Notes: generated from the letters alone by a model not told the origin. Shown: positions 37,335 to 47,400, numbered from the stretch's first letter. The stretch is DNA of 64,000 nt from Helicobacter marmotae (GCF_003364255.1 NZ_NXLR01000008.1:18029-82028); one strand, 5' to 3'. Program-made: numbers and translations.

Positions 37335-37343
37335 CCCCCCCCC
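37335..37343 (-). repeat. G9 homopolymer upstream of outer-membrane protein gene
   Basis: Nine consecutive C on the plus strand (G9 on the coding strand), 38 bases before the start codon of the minus-strand outer-membrane gene. It lies in its promoter or leader. Length changes could alter promoter spacing or translation efficiency. Confidence 0.85.
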
Positions 37344-37454
37344 TAGCTTATTTTTAGTTTAAAAGCTACTCTAAAGGTAAAGAAAATATTGTAAAGCTTG
37401 AGATGAGAGATTCTGTAAGATATGGTGATTTAGTTTGCTTTTAGCTTATTAGGA

Positions 37455-37460
37455 TAGAAT
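37455..37460 (+). promoter_or_regulatory. Probable -10 box of rpsO
   Basis: TAGAAT (GGATAGAATCC), 37 bases before the rpsO start, with a T-rich stretch upstream. Confidence 0.45.
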
Positions 37461-37496
37461 CCAAACTTTAAATTTATACCAATCAAGGAGGCTTAC

Positions 37497-37769
37497 ATGG
37501 CTTTAGATGTGGCGAAAAAGAAAGAGATTATTGCAAAGTTTGCAAGAGATGGGAAAGATACTGGTTCAAGCGAAGTGCAAATTGCATTGCTTTCACAGAG
37601 AATTGCAGATTTAACAGAGCATTTAAAAGCAAACCCAAAAGATCATGCGAGTCGTTTAGGGCTTTTGAAACTTGTAGGGCATAGGAAATCACTTCTTGCA
37701 TATCTTAAAAAGACTCAATATGCACGTTATGCAAAACTCATAGCAGAGCTTAAGCTTAAAGATAGATAA
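37497..37769 (+). CDS. rpsO: 30S ribosomal protein S15
   Basis: A 90-residue protein with the S15 signature: [35 protein letters not shown] and [11 protein letters not shown]. It binds the central domain of 16S rRNA early in small-subunit assembly. AAGGAGG precedes the ATG. It is monocistronic here, between a minus-strand outer-membrane gene and a minus-strand exporter. Confidence 0.97.
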   Translation: MALDVAKKKEIIAKFARDGKDTGSSEVQIALLSQRIADLTEHLKANPKDHASRLGLLKLVGHRKSLLAYLKKTQYARYAKLIAELKLKDR

Positions 37770-38000
37770 GCTTTGCTCTTAGTAGCTCTGCTAGTAGAGG
37801 TTTCTTCATAAATCTACTAATGGTTCTCCACCTTGTCGCCTCTTGCGGGCGTGAGTGTTACTAGAGAATCCCCATTGGCTTTCTAGCGGTTTTATTTAGG
37901 GATTCTTACCCTAAAGGGCAAGGACATGGCAATAATTCCCTAACCTCCACTTATAAAAGAAAAAGAATCTAAGAAAATTTCTAGCGATTCCAAATATAAC
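37770..38000. other. Gap with heavily decayed repeat sequence
   Basis: Between convergent genes. Contains fragments similar to the dispersed repeat (CCTCTTGCGGGCG, CTAGAGAATC, GATTCTTACCCTAAAGGG) but no complete unit and no gene. Confidence 0.4.
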
Positions 38001-39890
38001 TTAATGCTTGTAAGTGCGCTTGCCAAAAATAAGCAAAATAAGCATACAGCCCATACCTATAAAAATTACTTCCCCAAATGATGAGAGTGCCTTAGTTTGT
38101 GAGAGGGTGAGCACACCAAATCCTATGCCCGTAGTGAGTGCAGAAAATAAAATCGCATGCGTCGTTTTAGGGTTATTCCCCTCCTTTAGGGCATATACCC
38201 CAAAATCCACGCTAATAACTACTAGAATTAGCAAGGCAAAAAGGTGCATAATATTAAGACTCCCCTTACTTGCTACAGCACAGAGTGCCATACTTAAAGG
38301 AAAAAGTACAAAACTTGCTGTATGGATAAAGGCTTTAGGCATATTGATTGCTAGCATAGCAAGCATACACAGAAGTGCCAAAATTAAAAGAGATGGCATG
38401 GGGGAGGCGTTTGCTAAGCCATTAATAATCTCTTCCAATGGGCGCATATCAAGCCAAATATCAGAAGCCTTTATAATTGCCAACTCCTCTGCACTCCACA
38501 AATGGCTTTGCCCATTTTGCGCTAAATGAAGCAAAGTAAGTACTTTATCTGCCCCAACTTTTGGCACAGAGGCGAGATAATATGATCTTTGCCCCTCCCA
38601 ATCGCCCTGATATGTATAAAACCTTATATCATCTATTTCTGTTATAAGAGCGCGTGCAAAGAGCATAAGCCCTATAGCCTGCTTGGAGGATATTAATATG
38701 GATGACTTATCATCTTTTATTGAGTTAAGCAAGGCTTTTTCTGCAAGCATAGGTTTGTTTTGGTAATCAAGCTTGGATAGCTCAAAGTCTATTTTTAGCA
38801 TATTGAATGCAAAAATAAAGCCCACAAAAGCCAAGGTGAGCAAAAGCACACTTGGTAAAAGGGGCTTATTGAGTGTAGAAATTGCTCTAAAAAGCCTTGG
38901 GGGTTTAAAGCCTATGTATGGATACACAAAGGCAAAAAGCACATAAGAAATACTCAAAGAAATCATCGCATAAAGTGAAAGCTGCTCTAAAAGAGGAAAT
39001 GGTATAAACAAGCACACGCCAAAGCCTATCATCGTTGTGAAATATCCATAAAATACAGCGGCATTGAAGCGGGGCTTTTTCAAGGTATAAAGCCCGAAAA
39101 AATGATGATGTAGCATATAATCAAGGGCGATATTAGAGATACCCATACCAAAGCTTAAAGCCATAATCGTTACCTTAGGGTATATCCATAAAACAAGCAC
39201 TATAGCAAGCATATTAGAAAACACAAGGCTTGCAATCGTGCTTAAAGTCAAAAATGGCATACGCAAAATAAGGAAATACAAAGCGAGAAAAACGCCTGCC
39301 CCAAAGCCTAAAAGGAGATTCACTTCTTTGAGGATAAGGCTGAGATTTTCCACGCGCATAAAATCAGCAGAAAAATAATGCAAGCTTGGGTAATCTTGTT
39401 TGAGAGATTTGAAATCCTCCAATGTAGCTTTTAGCACTTTATCATCTAGGCTTTCAATCTCTGCAAAAATCAGCAATCCCTTTGTATCTTTTGGCGCTTG
39501 AAGTGGGTGAATGGGGGTCCGGGTGTGCAAAAGTGGGGTAAAAATATCAGCCACACTCTCAGAAGTGAGCAAATACGCTTCATTATGGGCTAAAAAATCA
39601 TAGATTCTAGCATCTTTACCTATCTCATCGCTTATCACAGAAGTAACATAAGGCATACGGCTAAGCGCTTGCGTGATTTCATCTGCTTCATCTTGTTTTT
39701 CAATAAAAATGGGTATGTATTTTGAACTTGCAAAATGCCTATAAGCCTCAATAGTGATTCTATCATCATTCTCTGGGAATAAATCAAGCACTTCTTGGCT
39801 AATCTTTTTAGAATCAAAAATAAGCATAAATGCAAGAAGCACGCTAAGAGCGATAAACATACATACGATATAAAATCTTTTATTTTTCAC
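38001..39890 (-). CDS. MMPL/RND-superfamily exporter
   Basis: A 629-residue inner-membrane protein. One N-terminal membrane helix is followed by a periplasmic domain (about 30-195), five helices (about 195-335), a second shorter periplasmic domain (about 370-480) and five further helices to the C-terminus. This duplicated layout is typical of MMPL-type transporters. The membrane blocks include FGMGISNIALDYMLHHHF and VISVDFGVYALKEG, which resemble RND helix-4 regions with a conserved Asp-Tyr or Asp-Phe. Related proteins export lipids or fatty-acid derivatives; the substrate here is unknown. It stands alone, with repeat-rich gaps on both sides. Confidence 0.75.
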   Translation of the reverse strand: MKNKRFYIVCMFIALSVLLAFMLIFDSKKISQEVLDLFPENDDRITIEAYRHFASSKYIPIFIEKQDEADEITQALSRMPYVTSVISDEIGKDARIYDFLAHNEAYLLTSESVADIFTPLLHTRTPIHPLQAPKDTKGLLIFAEIESLDDKVLKATLEDFKSLKQDYPSLHYFSADFMRVENLSLILKEVNLLLGFGAGVFLALYFLILRMPFLTLSTIASLVFSNMLAIVLVLWIYPKVTIMALSFGMGISNIALDYMLHHHFFGLYTLKKPRFNAAVFYGYFTTMIGFGVCLFIPFPLLEQLSLYAMISLSISYVLFAFVYPYIGFKPPRLFRAISTLNKPLLPSVLLLTLAFVGFIFAFNMLKIDFELSKLDYQNKPMLAEKALLNSIKDDKSSILISSKQAIGLMLFARALITEIDDIRFYTYQGDWEGQRSYYLASVPKVGADKVLTLLHLAQNGQSHLWSAEELAIIKASDIWLDMRPLEEIINGLANASPMPSLLILALLCMLAMLAINMPKAFIHTASFVLFPLSMALCAVASKGSLNIMHLFALLILVVISVDFGVYALKEGNNPKTTHAILFSALTTGIGFGVLTLSQTKALSSFGEVIFIGMGCMLILLIFGKRTYKH

Positions 39891-40515
39891 ATTTACTCCT
39901 TACTTTTTGGAATTATAGGATATTTTATGACGTGAGTGGATTTTGCTATATCTTTATTTTGGATTTAAGGTGAGGTATGTCTGTTTAAATTCTTGTGGTG
40001 CCCTCATTGTGAATGCTTCACTTGCTTGATAAGACTAAAGATATGACAAACTCATTTCTTTTGTGAGTAAGCCATATTGTTATGTCTTAGGCTTTGCAAA
40101 AGCCGAAGAATTCACACTCCCAACCCAAGCGAATCTGTTAGTTTGTCAGCTCTTGCGGGAGCGTAGGAGGCGAAGAATCTCTGTTTGAAACACTAGTCGC
40201 CAAAAGAGATTTTTAGCTTGATTCTCAAGCTAAGACATAATAATAAGATTGGGATTGTCTAGTGGATTTGTGAAGCGATTCTTAGCACACGCATTAGATA
40301 CTACAAGAGACGTGGTTTGGTAATGTATTGGAGGATTCTCCGGGTTGTGTCATCTTGTGAAAAGCAAAAGCATAAGAGAATACATTGAGTTTTTGCCTTG
40401 CTAGCACATAAGATAGGAGGTAGGATTTTAGCACTTAAGAGGGGCAAAGGCATAAGCGTATTTCTCATAGCTAAATGCCTAATGCTCCCTGTAAGAGGCA
40501 AATCAAAAGAATATT
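39891..40515. other. Repeat-bearing gap upstream of the exporter gene
   Basis: No gene supported. Hairpin units on the plus strand at about 40084-40112 (inner stem GGCTTT/AAAGCC) and 40145-40182 (GCTC/GAGC). The sequence GATTGGGATTGTCTAGTGG with TTTGTGAAGCGATTCT at 40251-40285 is nearly identical to 63549-63584. The remaining 40300-40500 is unexplained AT-rich sequence. Confidence 0.55.
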
Positions 40516-40770
40516 TTAGATTTTGAAAGGATTTTCAACAACCTTTTTTCTATCTACAATATAAGGGATAAGTGCCATATGTCTTGCACGTTTAATCGCC
40601 ACCTCTACGCGCTCTTGCCAACGTTTTGTGTTACCTGTGAGACGTCTTGGCATAATTTTATATCGCTCAGAGAGTGAGTGCTTAAGCATATCTACATCTT
40701 TGTAGTCAATGAATTCGAGCTTTGCTTCAGTGTAGCGGCAGTATCGTTTTGAGTATTTTTTCTTTTCCAT
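40516..40770 (-). CDS. rpsR: 30S ribosomal protein S18
   Basis: An 84-residue basic protein with the S18 signature ([19 protein letters not shown] start, [29 protein letters not shown]). It pairs with S6 on the 16S rRNA platform. It is the last gene of the holA-rpsF-ssb-rpsR minus-strand group, 9 bases after ssb. Confidence 0.97.
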   Translation of the reverse strand: MEKKKYSKRYCRYTEAKLEFIDYKDVDMLKHSLSERYKIMPRRLTGNTKRWQERVEVAIKRARHMALIPYIVDRKKVVENPFKI

Positions 40771-40779
40771 ATTTTCTCC

Positions 40780-41271
40780 TTAGAAAGGTATTTCATCTTC
40801 ATCGATGTTAATTTCAGGGATATTTTGGGAATAGCTTTCTCCCTTTTGATTCCCGTATTGATTCCCATAGTTTGGGCTCTGGCTATAATTTGGAGTACCC
40901 TCATCATAGCTTGACTGGTGGTTATTATAGGTATTTTCACTCGAGGGTTTGGAATCTAGCATTTGCATACTTTCAGCGATAATGGTGTGTTTGCTTTTTT
41001 TCATACCACTTTGGTCATTCCATGTCTCAAAGCTTAGGCGACCCTCAATGAGGATTTTGCTGCCCTTGCGGAGGTATTGATTCGCCACTTCGGCACTACG
41101 TCCAAAAAGCTTCACATCTACAAAGCAGACTTCCTCTCCCGGGCTTCCATCTGGCTTTTTAAACCTCCGATTACTCGCTAAACCTAGCGTTGCTAGCGCA
41201 CTTCCGCTAGGCAAGTATCGTAGCTCGACATCTCGTGTGAGGTTTCCTACCATGATTATTTTGTTATACAT
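40780..41271 (-). CDS. ssb: Single-stranded DNA-binding protein
   Basis: A 163-residue protein with an N-terminal OB fold (MYNKIIMVGNLTRDVELRYL, then FGRSAEVANQYLRKGSKILIEGRL). A flexible Asn/Ser/Tyr/Gln-rich linker (about 115-150) leads to the acidic tail INIDEDEIPF that recruits replication and repair partners. Its place between rpsF and rpsR is the widespread bacterial arrangement. Confidence 0.97.
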   Translation of the reverse strand: MYNKIIMVGNLTRDVELRYLPSGSALATLGLASNRRFKKPDGSPGEEVCFVDVKLFGRSAEVANQYLRKGSKILIEGRLSFETWNDQSGMKKSKHTIIAESMQMLDSKPSSENTYNNHQSSYDEGTPNYSQSPNYGNQYGNQKGESYSQNIPEINIDEDEIPF

Positions 41272-41310
41272 AGTACCTCCTTACTCTTTCCTTGAATTCC
41301 TTAGAATTCC

Positions 41311-41709
41311 CTAACTATCGGCTTTTGGGGCTTCTTCTGCGGGACTAGCTTTTGGCTCTTTTTTGACTTCTGGCTTGTGATTGGCTTTATTTACTAGCGT
41401 TTGCCATGCTTTTTGCTCTTTTTTACTTTCATACTTAATCACAATAAAGCGCAAAATCTCTTCATTAATGCGGTAATTGCGCTCAAGCTCTCTAATCAAG
41501 CTTGGCTCTGCTTTAAAGTAGATGACAAAATAATATCCGCGCTTGTTCTTTTTAATCTCATAGGCAAGATTACGCATACCCATATCAAGGCAGGTTTCAA
41601 TGTCTCCGCCATTTTTGGTAATGACTTCTTTAAAAAACTCAATGCGAGTTTTGATTTCTTCTTCTACAAGTGTAGGTTTTAAGATAAACATCGTCTCATA
41701 AAACTTCAT
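41311..41709 (-). CDS. rpsF: 30S ribosomal protein S6
   Basis: A 132-residue protein beginning [14 protein letters not shown]. The start at 41709 has AAGGAG in front; a longer frame to 41763 adds 18 non-homologous residues. Conserved [18 protein letters not shown] and [13 protein letters not shown] follow. A Lys/Pro/Ala/Glu-rich tail (about residues 108-132) extends beyond the usual fold. First of the rpsF-ssb-rpsR block. Confidence 0.96.
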   Translation of the reverse strand: MKFYETMFILKPTLVEEEIKTRIEFFKEVITKNGGDIETCLDMGMRNLAYEIKKNKRGYYFVIYFKAEPSLIRELERNYRINEEILRFIVIKYESKKEQKAWQTLVNKANHKPEVKKEPKASPAEEAPKADS

Positions 41710-41780
41710 TCTAACTCCTTTTGGTGTAACCGCCCTTTCGCGAGTGTGTAGGCAAAAGAGCAAGGTGTAAGGGGGGCATT

Positions 41781-42779
41781 CTATCGAATTAATTCTTGAA
41801 TTTTAATTAAAATATAGGGGGATTGCTTGGCTCTGCCCTTACTTACTTCATATCGCCATGTAGAGAGTAGTTCAAAAATACAGATATATTCACTCTCTCT
41901 AAAGAGTATGCAATACTTCATTAGATGCTCTAAAATCTCTGCGGGGGGCTTATAGCCTAAGATTTCATTCACATCAGCCTTGCCTTTGGTTTTAATATAA
42001 GCGTAGAATAAAAAAAGCTGGTAAAAAAACCTTTGAATCTCGCTAATCATAGCGATTTCATTCACGCCCTCTTCATAGAGTGTTTGTAGCATCTTCACAA
42101 AGGGCTTTTTATCCATAAGGGCATAGCATAACTCCTGAATGCTAAAGCTTGCTATGCCATCACAAAGCATATCCACATCATTTGGTTCTATGGGTTTTTG
42201 CCCATAGAGGACAAACTTTTCTAACTCATTTAAAGAAAGGGCTAGGTCGTTATTTTGCAAACTAAGGATTTGCTGCAAGATTCTATCATCTGCCTTGAGG
42301 GCGAGCTCCTTGCTCCTAGCGCGCATAAACTCCATACATTCATGTGCTTTAAGTTCATAAAATCGCACTTCGGCAATATTGGGAATCTTTGGGTGCTTGA
42401 AATAGCCAGCAAGGCTTTTGCAATCTCTGACATAGTCTGCTGCTGATTTACTTGAAGCTTGATAATACTCCACTATAAGGGCATTTTGGGTGTTGCTAGA
42501 GAGTGATTGTAAGAAAAGGGCTATATCAGTTTTAGAGATTTTTTGATTGAGTTTAAGCACTACAAGCGAGCTTGAGCTAAAAAGCGAGCTTTGGCAGAGG
42601 AGGGCATTAATGGTTGGGCTGTGGTATTCGTCAAAATAAAAGGTATGCTTCTCCTCACTCCCTAGTAGCTTGGCGATTCTCTTACTATAGTAGTTGATTA
42701 AAAAGTTATCCCCATATAAAAAGCTTATACGCGGGGGTTTAGAGGCTTTAAGGAGTGTATCAAGCTGTGATTTATACAT
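41781..42779 (-). CDS. holA: DNA polymerase III delta subunit
   Basis: A 332-residue clamp-loader subunit that opens the beta sliding clamp. An N-terminal AAA+-like domain ([16 protein letters not shown]; no functional Walker motifs, as expected for delta) is followed by a helical domain ([22 protein letters not shown]) and the C-terminal collar ([16 protein letters not shown]). It lies 71 bases upstream of rpsF on the minus strand, the order also found in H. pylori. Confidence 0.85.
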   Translation of the reverse strand: MYKSQLDTLLKASKPPRISFLYGDNFLINYYSKRIAKLLGSEEKHTFYFDEYHSPTINALLCQSSLFSSSSLVVLKLNQKISKTDIALFLQSLSSNTQNALIVEYYQASSKSAADYVRDCKSLAGYFKHPKIPNIAEVRFYELKAHECMEFMRARSKELALKADDRILQQILSLQNNDLALSLNELEKFVLYGQKPIEPNDVDMLCDGIASFSIQELCYALMDKKPFVKMLQTLYEEGVNEIAMISEIQRFFYQLFLFYAYIKTKGKADVNEILGYKPPAEILEHLMKYCILFRESEYICIFELLSTWRYEVSKGRAKQSPYILIKIQELIR

Positions 42780-42827
42780 GTAAGAATCCTTAGAGAGTGA
42801 AACTCCAAAGATTCTAACATATTAGGC

Positions 42828-43583
42828 TTACTTATCAAAGCCTTTAATGCCTATCTCTATCATCGCTACAAAGTCCCTAGAAGCAGGGTAGGATAATGCT
42901 TGTGGGTTTGTATCTGTGGCTTTAAGGTCATAGTATTGCCCAATAAGCCTGACATAGTAGAGAGTATTGGCAGTGATATGGCGAGATATGCCTATATGGG
43001 CGTGCAATCTATAGCTATAGTCTTGTATGCTAAGGCTAGAGCTAAGCTGTGGGAATTCATATTTCCCTACTCCAGCCCAGCCTAAGCCAAGCCCATAGTC
43101 TAAATAGCCAAGTTGGCTTAAAGGCACAAACCCACTTAGCTCCGCTCCAAGTGTGCTAATCTCCCTATACAAGCCTTTATTATTGCTTATTTGCCCATTG
43201 TGCTTGTTTTGATCGATAAAGAGATTAAGAAATAGCGGTGTGGCTTTTGAGGCAATATTTAATCCAAGCTTTGCATAAAAGCTATAAAAAAGCAAGGTAT
43301 TACTATCTGTGATACCAAAGGGCGCATTACTCGCTAGAGTAGAGCCCCCACCTATAAGCCCCCCTAACACAATCTGCGCTCTTTGGAGATATATGTATCT
43401 GCTCTCCAGACTTAAATAACCCCCATAGCTTTTAATATCCTCTCCGCCAAAGCCATAGTATGCCCCGCCTAAACCAATATGCCCAGCTACACATCTATCT
43501 TTATCACATGGCACAGCCTGTAAGGAAGCTCCCCCACATATAAAGAGTACAAACAAGCCCCATATTTTTAAGTGTCTTTTCAT
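42828..43583 (-). CDS. Outer-membrane beta-barrel protein
   Basis: A 251-residue protein with a signal peptide (about residues 1-23) and a mature start VPCDKDRC with two closely spaced cysteines that may form a disulfide. The rest is Gly/Tyr-rich alternating strands (HIGLGGAYYGFGGEDIKSYG, YLDYGLGLGWAGVG), consistent with a small barrel of 8-10 strands. The C-terminus lacks the usual final Phe (GIKGFDK). AGGAGG precedes the start. Function unknown; it resembles Helicobacter outer-membrane families in composition. Confidence 0.65.
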   Translation of the reverse strand: MKRHLKIWGLFVLFICGGASLQAVPCDKDRCVAGHIGLGGAYYGFGGEDIKSYGGYLSLESRYIYLQRAQIVLGGLIGGGSTLASNAPFGITDSNTLLFYSFYAKLGLNIASKATPLFLNLFIDQNKHNGQISNNKGLYREISTLGAELSGFVPLSQLGYLDYGLGLGWAGVGKYEFPQLSSSLSIQDYSYRLHAHIGISRHITANTLYYVRLIGQYYDLKATDTNPQALSYPASRDFVAMIEIGIKGFDK

Positions 43584-44207
43584 ATCTTGCCTCCTATTGT
43601 ATGTTATTTTCTTTATTTTTTTAAGCTTTTTACCCCAAATTGCCTATTAACAAATTAATTTCCGAAGTTAAGCCTACTCTATAAGAGTACAAATTTTGCC
43701 AGTTTTAGCCTTTAGGCGAAACATCTCCCTAAAAATTTATGTATATATAAAAATATATACCCATTCATTCTAACACGAGAATTGTAAATTTATTTTGATA
43801 GTAATTCTTAAATTAATAGCTATGTTTCAAAAAGTATCATAATACTTTACTTTTTAAGGATTAATAGCCCTTAAAGCAGAAGGAGTAATGGGAAAGAGAA
43901 GTTCTTGCTTAAGGCATAAATATTATTTGTATATAGGGAAACCAATATTGTCATCTCTAGCACGTAGGCGAAATATTCTCTTAGCGACTAGAGAATCTCT
44001 AAAAGAATTACTAGAAAGCCAACAGCAATTCTTCACCCTCTTGCAGAGGGTTCAGAATGACAAGAGGGGTAAATTTTCTAGTGATTCGGCTAGAGATGTT
44101 TCACCCTAAAGGGTTCAATATGACAAAAATGGAGATTTATTAGTAATCAAATAGAGATTTTGGGCTTTGCTCTTACGCCCGCTGGCTAGAGATAAAAAGT
44201 TTTTTTG
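43584..44207. other. Repeat-bearing gap between two outer-membrane protein genes
   Basis: Contains decayed hairpin units: plus strand at 43703-43727 (stem GCCT/AGGC) and 43950-43981, minus strand at 44028-44061 (perfect stem ACCCTCT/AGAGGGT) and 44092-44124 (ACCCT/AGGGT). A 73-codon frame at 43888-44109 is repeat-derived and not a credible gene. Confidence 0.6.
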
Positions 44208-44247
44208 ACGCAAATTGCGTATTTTGAGGGAATGTCTCCCCCAAAAT
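44208..44247 (-). terminator. Terminator-like hairpins after the 44267 gene
   Basis: ATTTTG..GGG pairs with CCC..CAAAAT at 44221-44247, and directly beyond it ACGCAAATTGCGT (44208-44220) is a second near-perfect palindrome followed on the minus strand by an A-rich run. It lies 20 bases after the outer-membrane protein stop. Confidence 0.5.
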
Positions 44248-44266
44248 AGTATTGAGCAAAATGGCA

Positions 44267-44959
44267 TTAGAATGTATAGCTATAGCCTATTTGCACAATG
44301 TAGGTTCGTAGTGTTGAAGTACCCGGCGCACTAGCAGGAGGAGTTTGAGCTTGCTGCATACCCAAAACCGGCACAGAAGTTTCATAATCATATGCGATAA
44401 GTGGGAGCTTTGCCCCAAGGAGAATTTGATGTGTCTCATTGAAGTTATAGGTTAGCCCGAGATTCAAAGGAAGGGCAAAGCCGCCTTTGTTTGAGCCACC
44501 AATGCTAAGCTCGCCTAGAGGAGTAGTAGGCTTCCATGATGGCTTGAAGCCTTGATAGCCCACACCTATACCAATATATGCACCAAAAGCGGGAGTAAAG
44601 TTATAGTAGAAATCCACATTGGCAGTGATAAGCTGTTGCGTGATGTCTGCCTTTACCTTGCTAAACATAGGGTTTGAGCCACCATTTTTGCTTCCATAGC
44701 TTTCATTATAATTATATGAAAGATAGTAGCGTAAGCCATAGTCTTCACTCAAGGCTTGCTTATAGCCTAGATTGAGCCCAATTGCCCAGCCTATGCCGGT
44801 TTTAGGGAGATTATCCTTAATGGTAGATAATGCACCGCTATATGAGGGAGTAGTGATAGGCACGCCTGCATTCACTCCTACAAAAAATCCACTTGTTTGC
44901 GCGCTTGCTATGCTAAGCAAGCTTGTGCTTAACGCCGCTGAGATAATGAGTTTTTTCAT
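44267..44959 (-). CDS. Outer-membrane beta-barrel protein
   Basis: A 230-residue protein with a clear signal peptide (cleavage after SIASA, residue 20). The barrel sequence (GFFVGVNAGVPITTP, LGYKQALSEDYGLRYYLSYN, FGAYIGIGVGYQGF) ends in YIVQIGYSYTF with a terminal Phe. The size suggests an 8-stranded barrel of the OmpA/OmpW type. Specific function unknown. AAGGA precedes the ATG, and a palindrome lies in the 5' leader (44986-45013). It may be distantly related to the frameshifted gene at 36618-37297, which has a similar GVGVGYG opening. Confidence 0.7.
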   Translation of the reverse strand: MKKLIISAALSTSLLSIASAQTSGFFVGVNAGVPITTPSYSGALSTIKDNLPKTGIGWAIGLNLGYKQALSEDYGLRYYLSYNYNESYGSKNGGSNPMFSKVKADITQQLITANVDFYYNFTPAFGAYIGIGVGYQGFKPSWKPTTPLGELSIGGSNKGGFALPLNLGLTYNFNETHQILLGAKLPLIAYDYETSVPVLGMQQAQTPPASAPGTSTLRTYIVQIGYSYTF

Positions 44960-44985
44960 CTTGCAATCCTTTGTGTCGTTTTGTC

Positions 44986-45013
44986 CTTTTTATGGCATTA
45001 ATGCCAAAAAGGT
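44986..45013 (-). promoter_or_regulatory. Palindromic leader element of outer-membrane protein gene
   Basis: GGCATTAATGCC is a perfect 12-base palindrome, extended by CCTTTTT on one side and AAAAAGG on the other. It lies between the probable -10 (45028-45023) and the ribosome-binding site, so it is at the very start of the transcript. It could be an operator or a 5' stabilising hairpin. Confidence 0.55.
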
Positions 45014-45022
45014 AGCCCTTGA

Positions 45023-45028
45023 TTATAT
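45023..45028 (-). promoter_or_regulatory. Probable -10 box of the 44959 gene
   Basis: Minus-strand TATAAT, 64-69 bases before the start codon, with AT-rich sequence upstream and no clear -35 box. Confidence 0.5.
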
Positions 45029-45100
45029 CCTAGAATAAAAATAATATATGCTTTTTAACTCAAATTTTAGCCGAAGTGATACATTTAGTTGCATATACAA

Positions 45101-46288
45101 CTATTCATTGCCAAAAATAAGGTTTATCCATATTTGTGCCCCTATCAGTATGGCTTTATCTTCCACATAGTAGGGGTTTGAATGCAAGTAATTGCAAATA
45201 CCCTTTTGAGCATTGCCACTTCCTAAAAAATACATTGCCCCCTTATTTTGCGGGGCGGCATTTATCATATGGCTAAAGTCCTCACTTGCGCTCATAGGCG
45301 AGCAAGGGTAGGTAATCATGGAGTGGTTTTTAAGGACGCTTTTAGCGGCTTTAAGGAGCTTTTGCACACAAAGAGGGTGATTGATAATAGCTGGATAGCT
45401 ATGGAAGCTAAAATGGCTATCAAACCCACGAATGGCACTTTGAGATTCTATATTTTTAAGGGCGTTTTTTAGAATCTCATCACTTTGCTTATCCATAGCG
45501 CGAAGCGAGCCCTTTAGAATCGCAGAATCTGCCACACCATTAGCGATTGTGCCACTATGGAAGCTCCCACATGAGAACACTGCTGTATGAAAGGGATTGA
45601 TACATTTGCTAATAATATAATCCATATCTGCTACTATTCTCACCCCCTCACGCAGGGCATCAAGCCCAAGATGAGGCGTTGAGCTATGCGCGGCTTTACC
45701 CTTAATATCAAGCTGCCATATACTGCCATAGGAGCTCATCACCCCTTCTTTAATCTCTATGCTCCCATAATCAAGCGCGGCATTATTATGCAGGGCATAG
45801 ACTTCATCTACTTCATTCATACAGCCAAGCTCTACCATTTTATCCGCACCGGGGATATGTGTCTTCTCCTCTGCCATTTGGAAAATAAGGCGCACATTGC
45901 AAGTAAGCTTTTGGGCATGCTTTGAGATATAAAGTGCGCTTAAAAGGGCGATAGCCATATGCAAGTCATGCCCGCAGTTATGCGCTAAGCCCTGATGAGT
46001 GGAGGTATGCTCATTTTGAGTGAGATCGGGCATTTCAAGGGCGTCCATATCTGCTCTAATAGCGATTGTGGGGGCATTGGCGGAGGGGGCTTGGAGATTA
46101 GCGATAAAGCCTGTGAAGCCCTCATAAGTGGTGATTGTATATCCGCATTGCTTTAAGATATTTTGACAAAAAGCAGCAGTTTTAAACTCTGCACCTGAAG
46201 ATTCTGGGATTTTATGCAAGGTATGGCGAAAGCTAAAACCCTCCTCCTGTAAGCAAAGCAAATCCGGGCTAATATTAAATGCCTCCAT
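45101..46288 (-). CDS. M20D-family amidohydrolase (hippuricase / N-acyl-amino-acid deacylase type)
   Basis: A 395-residue metal-dependent amidohydrolase that splits an acyl group from an N-acylated amino acid. The metal ligands are visible: C and H in [12 protein letters not shown] (about residues 104-115), the EE pair in FQMAEEKT, H in YALHNNA, and the C-terminal HSNPYY. The dimerisation domain sits between ([12 protein letters not shown]). Similarity to Campylobacter HipO is plausible, but substrate cannot be read from sequence. It overlaps dxr by 14 bases, so it is the distal gene of cdsA-dxr-amidohydrolase. Confidence 0.85.
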   Translation of the reverse strand: MEAFNISPDLLCLQEEGFSFRHTLHKIPESSGAEFKTAAFCQNILKQCGYTITTYEGFTGFIANLQAPSANAPTIAIRADMDALEMPDLTQNEHTSTHQGLAHNCGHDLHMAIALLSALYISKHAQKLTCNVRLIFQMAEEKTHIPGADKMVELGCMNEVDEVYALHNNAALDYGSIEIKEGVMSSYGSIWQLDIKGKAAHSSTPHLGLDALREGVRIVADMDYIISKCINPFHTAVFSCGSFHSGTIANGVADSAILKGSLRAMDKQSDEILKNALKNIESQSAIRGFDSHFSFHSYPAIINHPLCVQKLLKAAKSVLKNHSMITYPCSPMSASEDFSHMINAAPQNKGAMYFLGSGNAQKGICNYLHSNPYYVEDKAILIGAQIWINLIFGNE

Positions 46289-47390
46289 ATCCCCTCCTTT
46301 TTAGCCATTGCATACTTTGAGTGCGCACCTCTTTATCAAGGGCTTGGATAGACTCTAAACTATGAAGCGAGCCAAAATCAAAGCTTGCATGATGTTCCAT
46401 AATATCTAGCACAAGCTTGCTTATATCTCCAAAGGGAATGTGCTTAGAGAGAAAGTGTGAGATGGCTACTTCATTACTTGCATTAAGGACCACGCCTTGC
46501 TGCGGAGTTTGGAGCAAGCTATCTTTAAGCTGCCATAAAGGATACCGCTCCGTGCTAATGGGTTTAAGATGAAGAGAGAGTGAAAATAAGTCTAGGGGCT
46601 TAATAAGGGGCTGCGTGGAGGCAAGGGGGAGATTAAGCGCATAAGCGATAGGGAGCTTCATATCCGGAGTGCTAATGTGGGCGGTAATACTTTTATCTTC
46701 ATATTCTATGAGCGCATGGAGTGTGGAGCTTGGCTCTATAAGCGCAGAAATAGCAGTGCTTTTAAATATCCAACGTGCTTCTAGGAGCTCAAAAAGCTTA
46801 TTTACCATTGTGGCTGAATCTAAGGTGATTTTCTGCCCCATTTGCCAATTAGGGTGTTTAAGGACTACTTCTAGCCCGGCATTTTGGATTTGACTTAAGG
46901 GGTAGTCTCTTAAAGCCCCACCGCTTGCGGTAATGTAGAGCTTGCTAAAGGGGCGATTATTTAAGAGATACCATAAGCCAAAATGCTCACTATCAATGGG
47001 TGTGATTTGGGCAGATTCTAAAAGCCAGCCTGCATTTACGAGCGTTTCTTTATTGGCAAGGGCTAGGCTTTTTTGACATTCTAGGGCTTTAAAGCTAGGC
47101 TGTAGTCCTGCAAAGCCTACAAGGGCATTAAGCACCAGTGAAGAGCGCGAAGAGGCTATCATCTCTAAAATACCCTCACTCCCGGTAAAAAGTGTGTAAT
47201 TGCCTTGAATAAGCTTATGGGAATCTTCTTTATCGGCTATGCAAACATATTTAGGCTTATAGAGGGCTATTTGTTCATTTAAAAGGTGAATGTTTTTACC
47301 CGCAGAGAGTGATTCTATAGGGATATGGAAATGTGCAGCGACTTTTAGGGCGTTTGTGCCAATGCTCCCTGTACTCCCAAGTAGAATCAT
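46275..47390 (-). CDS. dxr: 1-Deoxy-D-xylulose-5-phosphate reductoisomerase
   Basis: A 371-residue NADPH enzyme making 2-C-methyl-D-erythritol 4-phosphate in the non-mevalonate isoprenoid pathway. NADPH site [13 protein letters not shown] is at residues 3-15, with [12 protein letters not shown], the metal/substrate block [22 protein letters not shown] and [17 protein letters not shown]. These cover all catalytic blocks. It follows cdsA by 10 bases on the minus strand, as in H. pylori. Confidence 0.96.
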   Translation of the reverse strand: MILLGSTGSIGTNALKVAAHFHIPIESLSAGKNIHLLNEQIALYKPKYVCIADKEDSHKLIQGNYTLFTGSEGILEMIASSRSSLVLNALVGFAGLQPSFKALECQKSLALANKETLVNAGWLLESAQITPIDSEHFGLWYLLNNRPFSKLYITASGGALRDYPLSQIQNAGLEVVLKHPNWQMGQKITLDSATMVNKLFELLEARWIFKSTAISALIEPSSTLHALIEYEDKSITAHISTPDMKLPIAYALNLPLASTQPLIKPLDLFSLSLHLKPISTERYPLWQLKDSLLQTPQQGVVLNASNEVAISHFLSKHIPFGDISKLVLDIMEHHASFDFGSLHSLESIQALDKEVRTQSMQWLKRRGYGGI

Positions 47391-47400
47391 CAGCTACACT

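Noticed and set aside
40301..40501. 66-codon minus-strand frame upstream of the exporter gene
   Set aside because: No ribosome-binding site or recognisable sequence; lies in a gap with decayed repeats.
43888..44109. A 73-codon plus-strand frame
   Set aside because: Its second half is repeat sequence and the first half lacks codon bias or motif.
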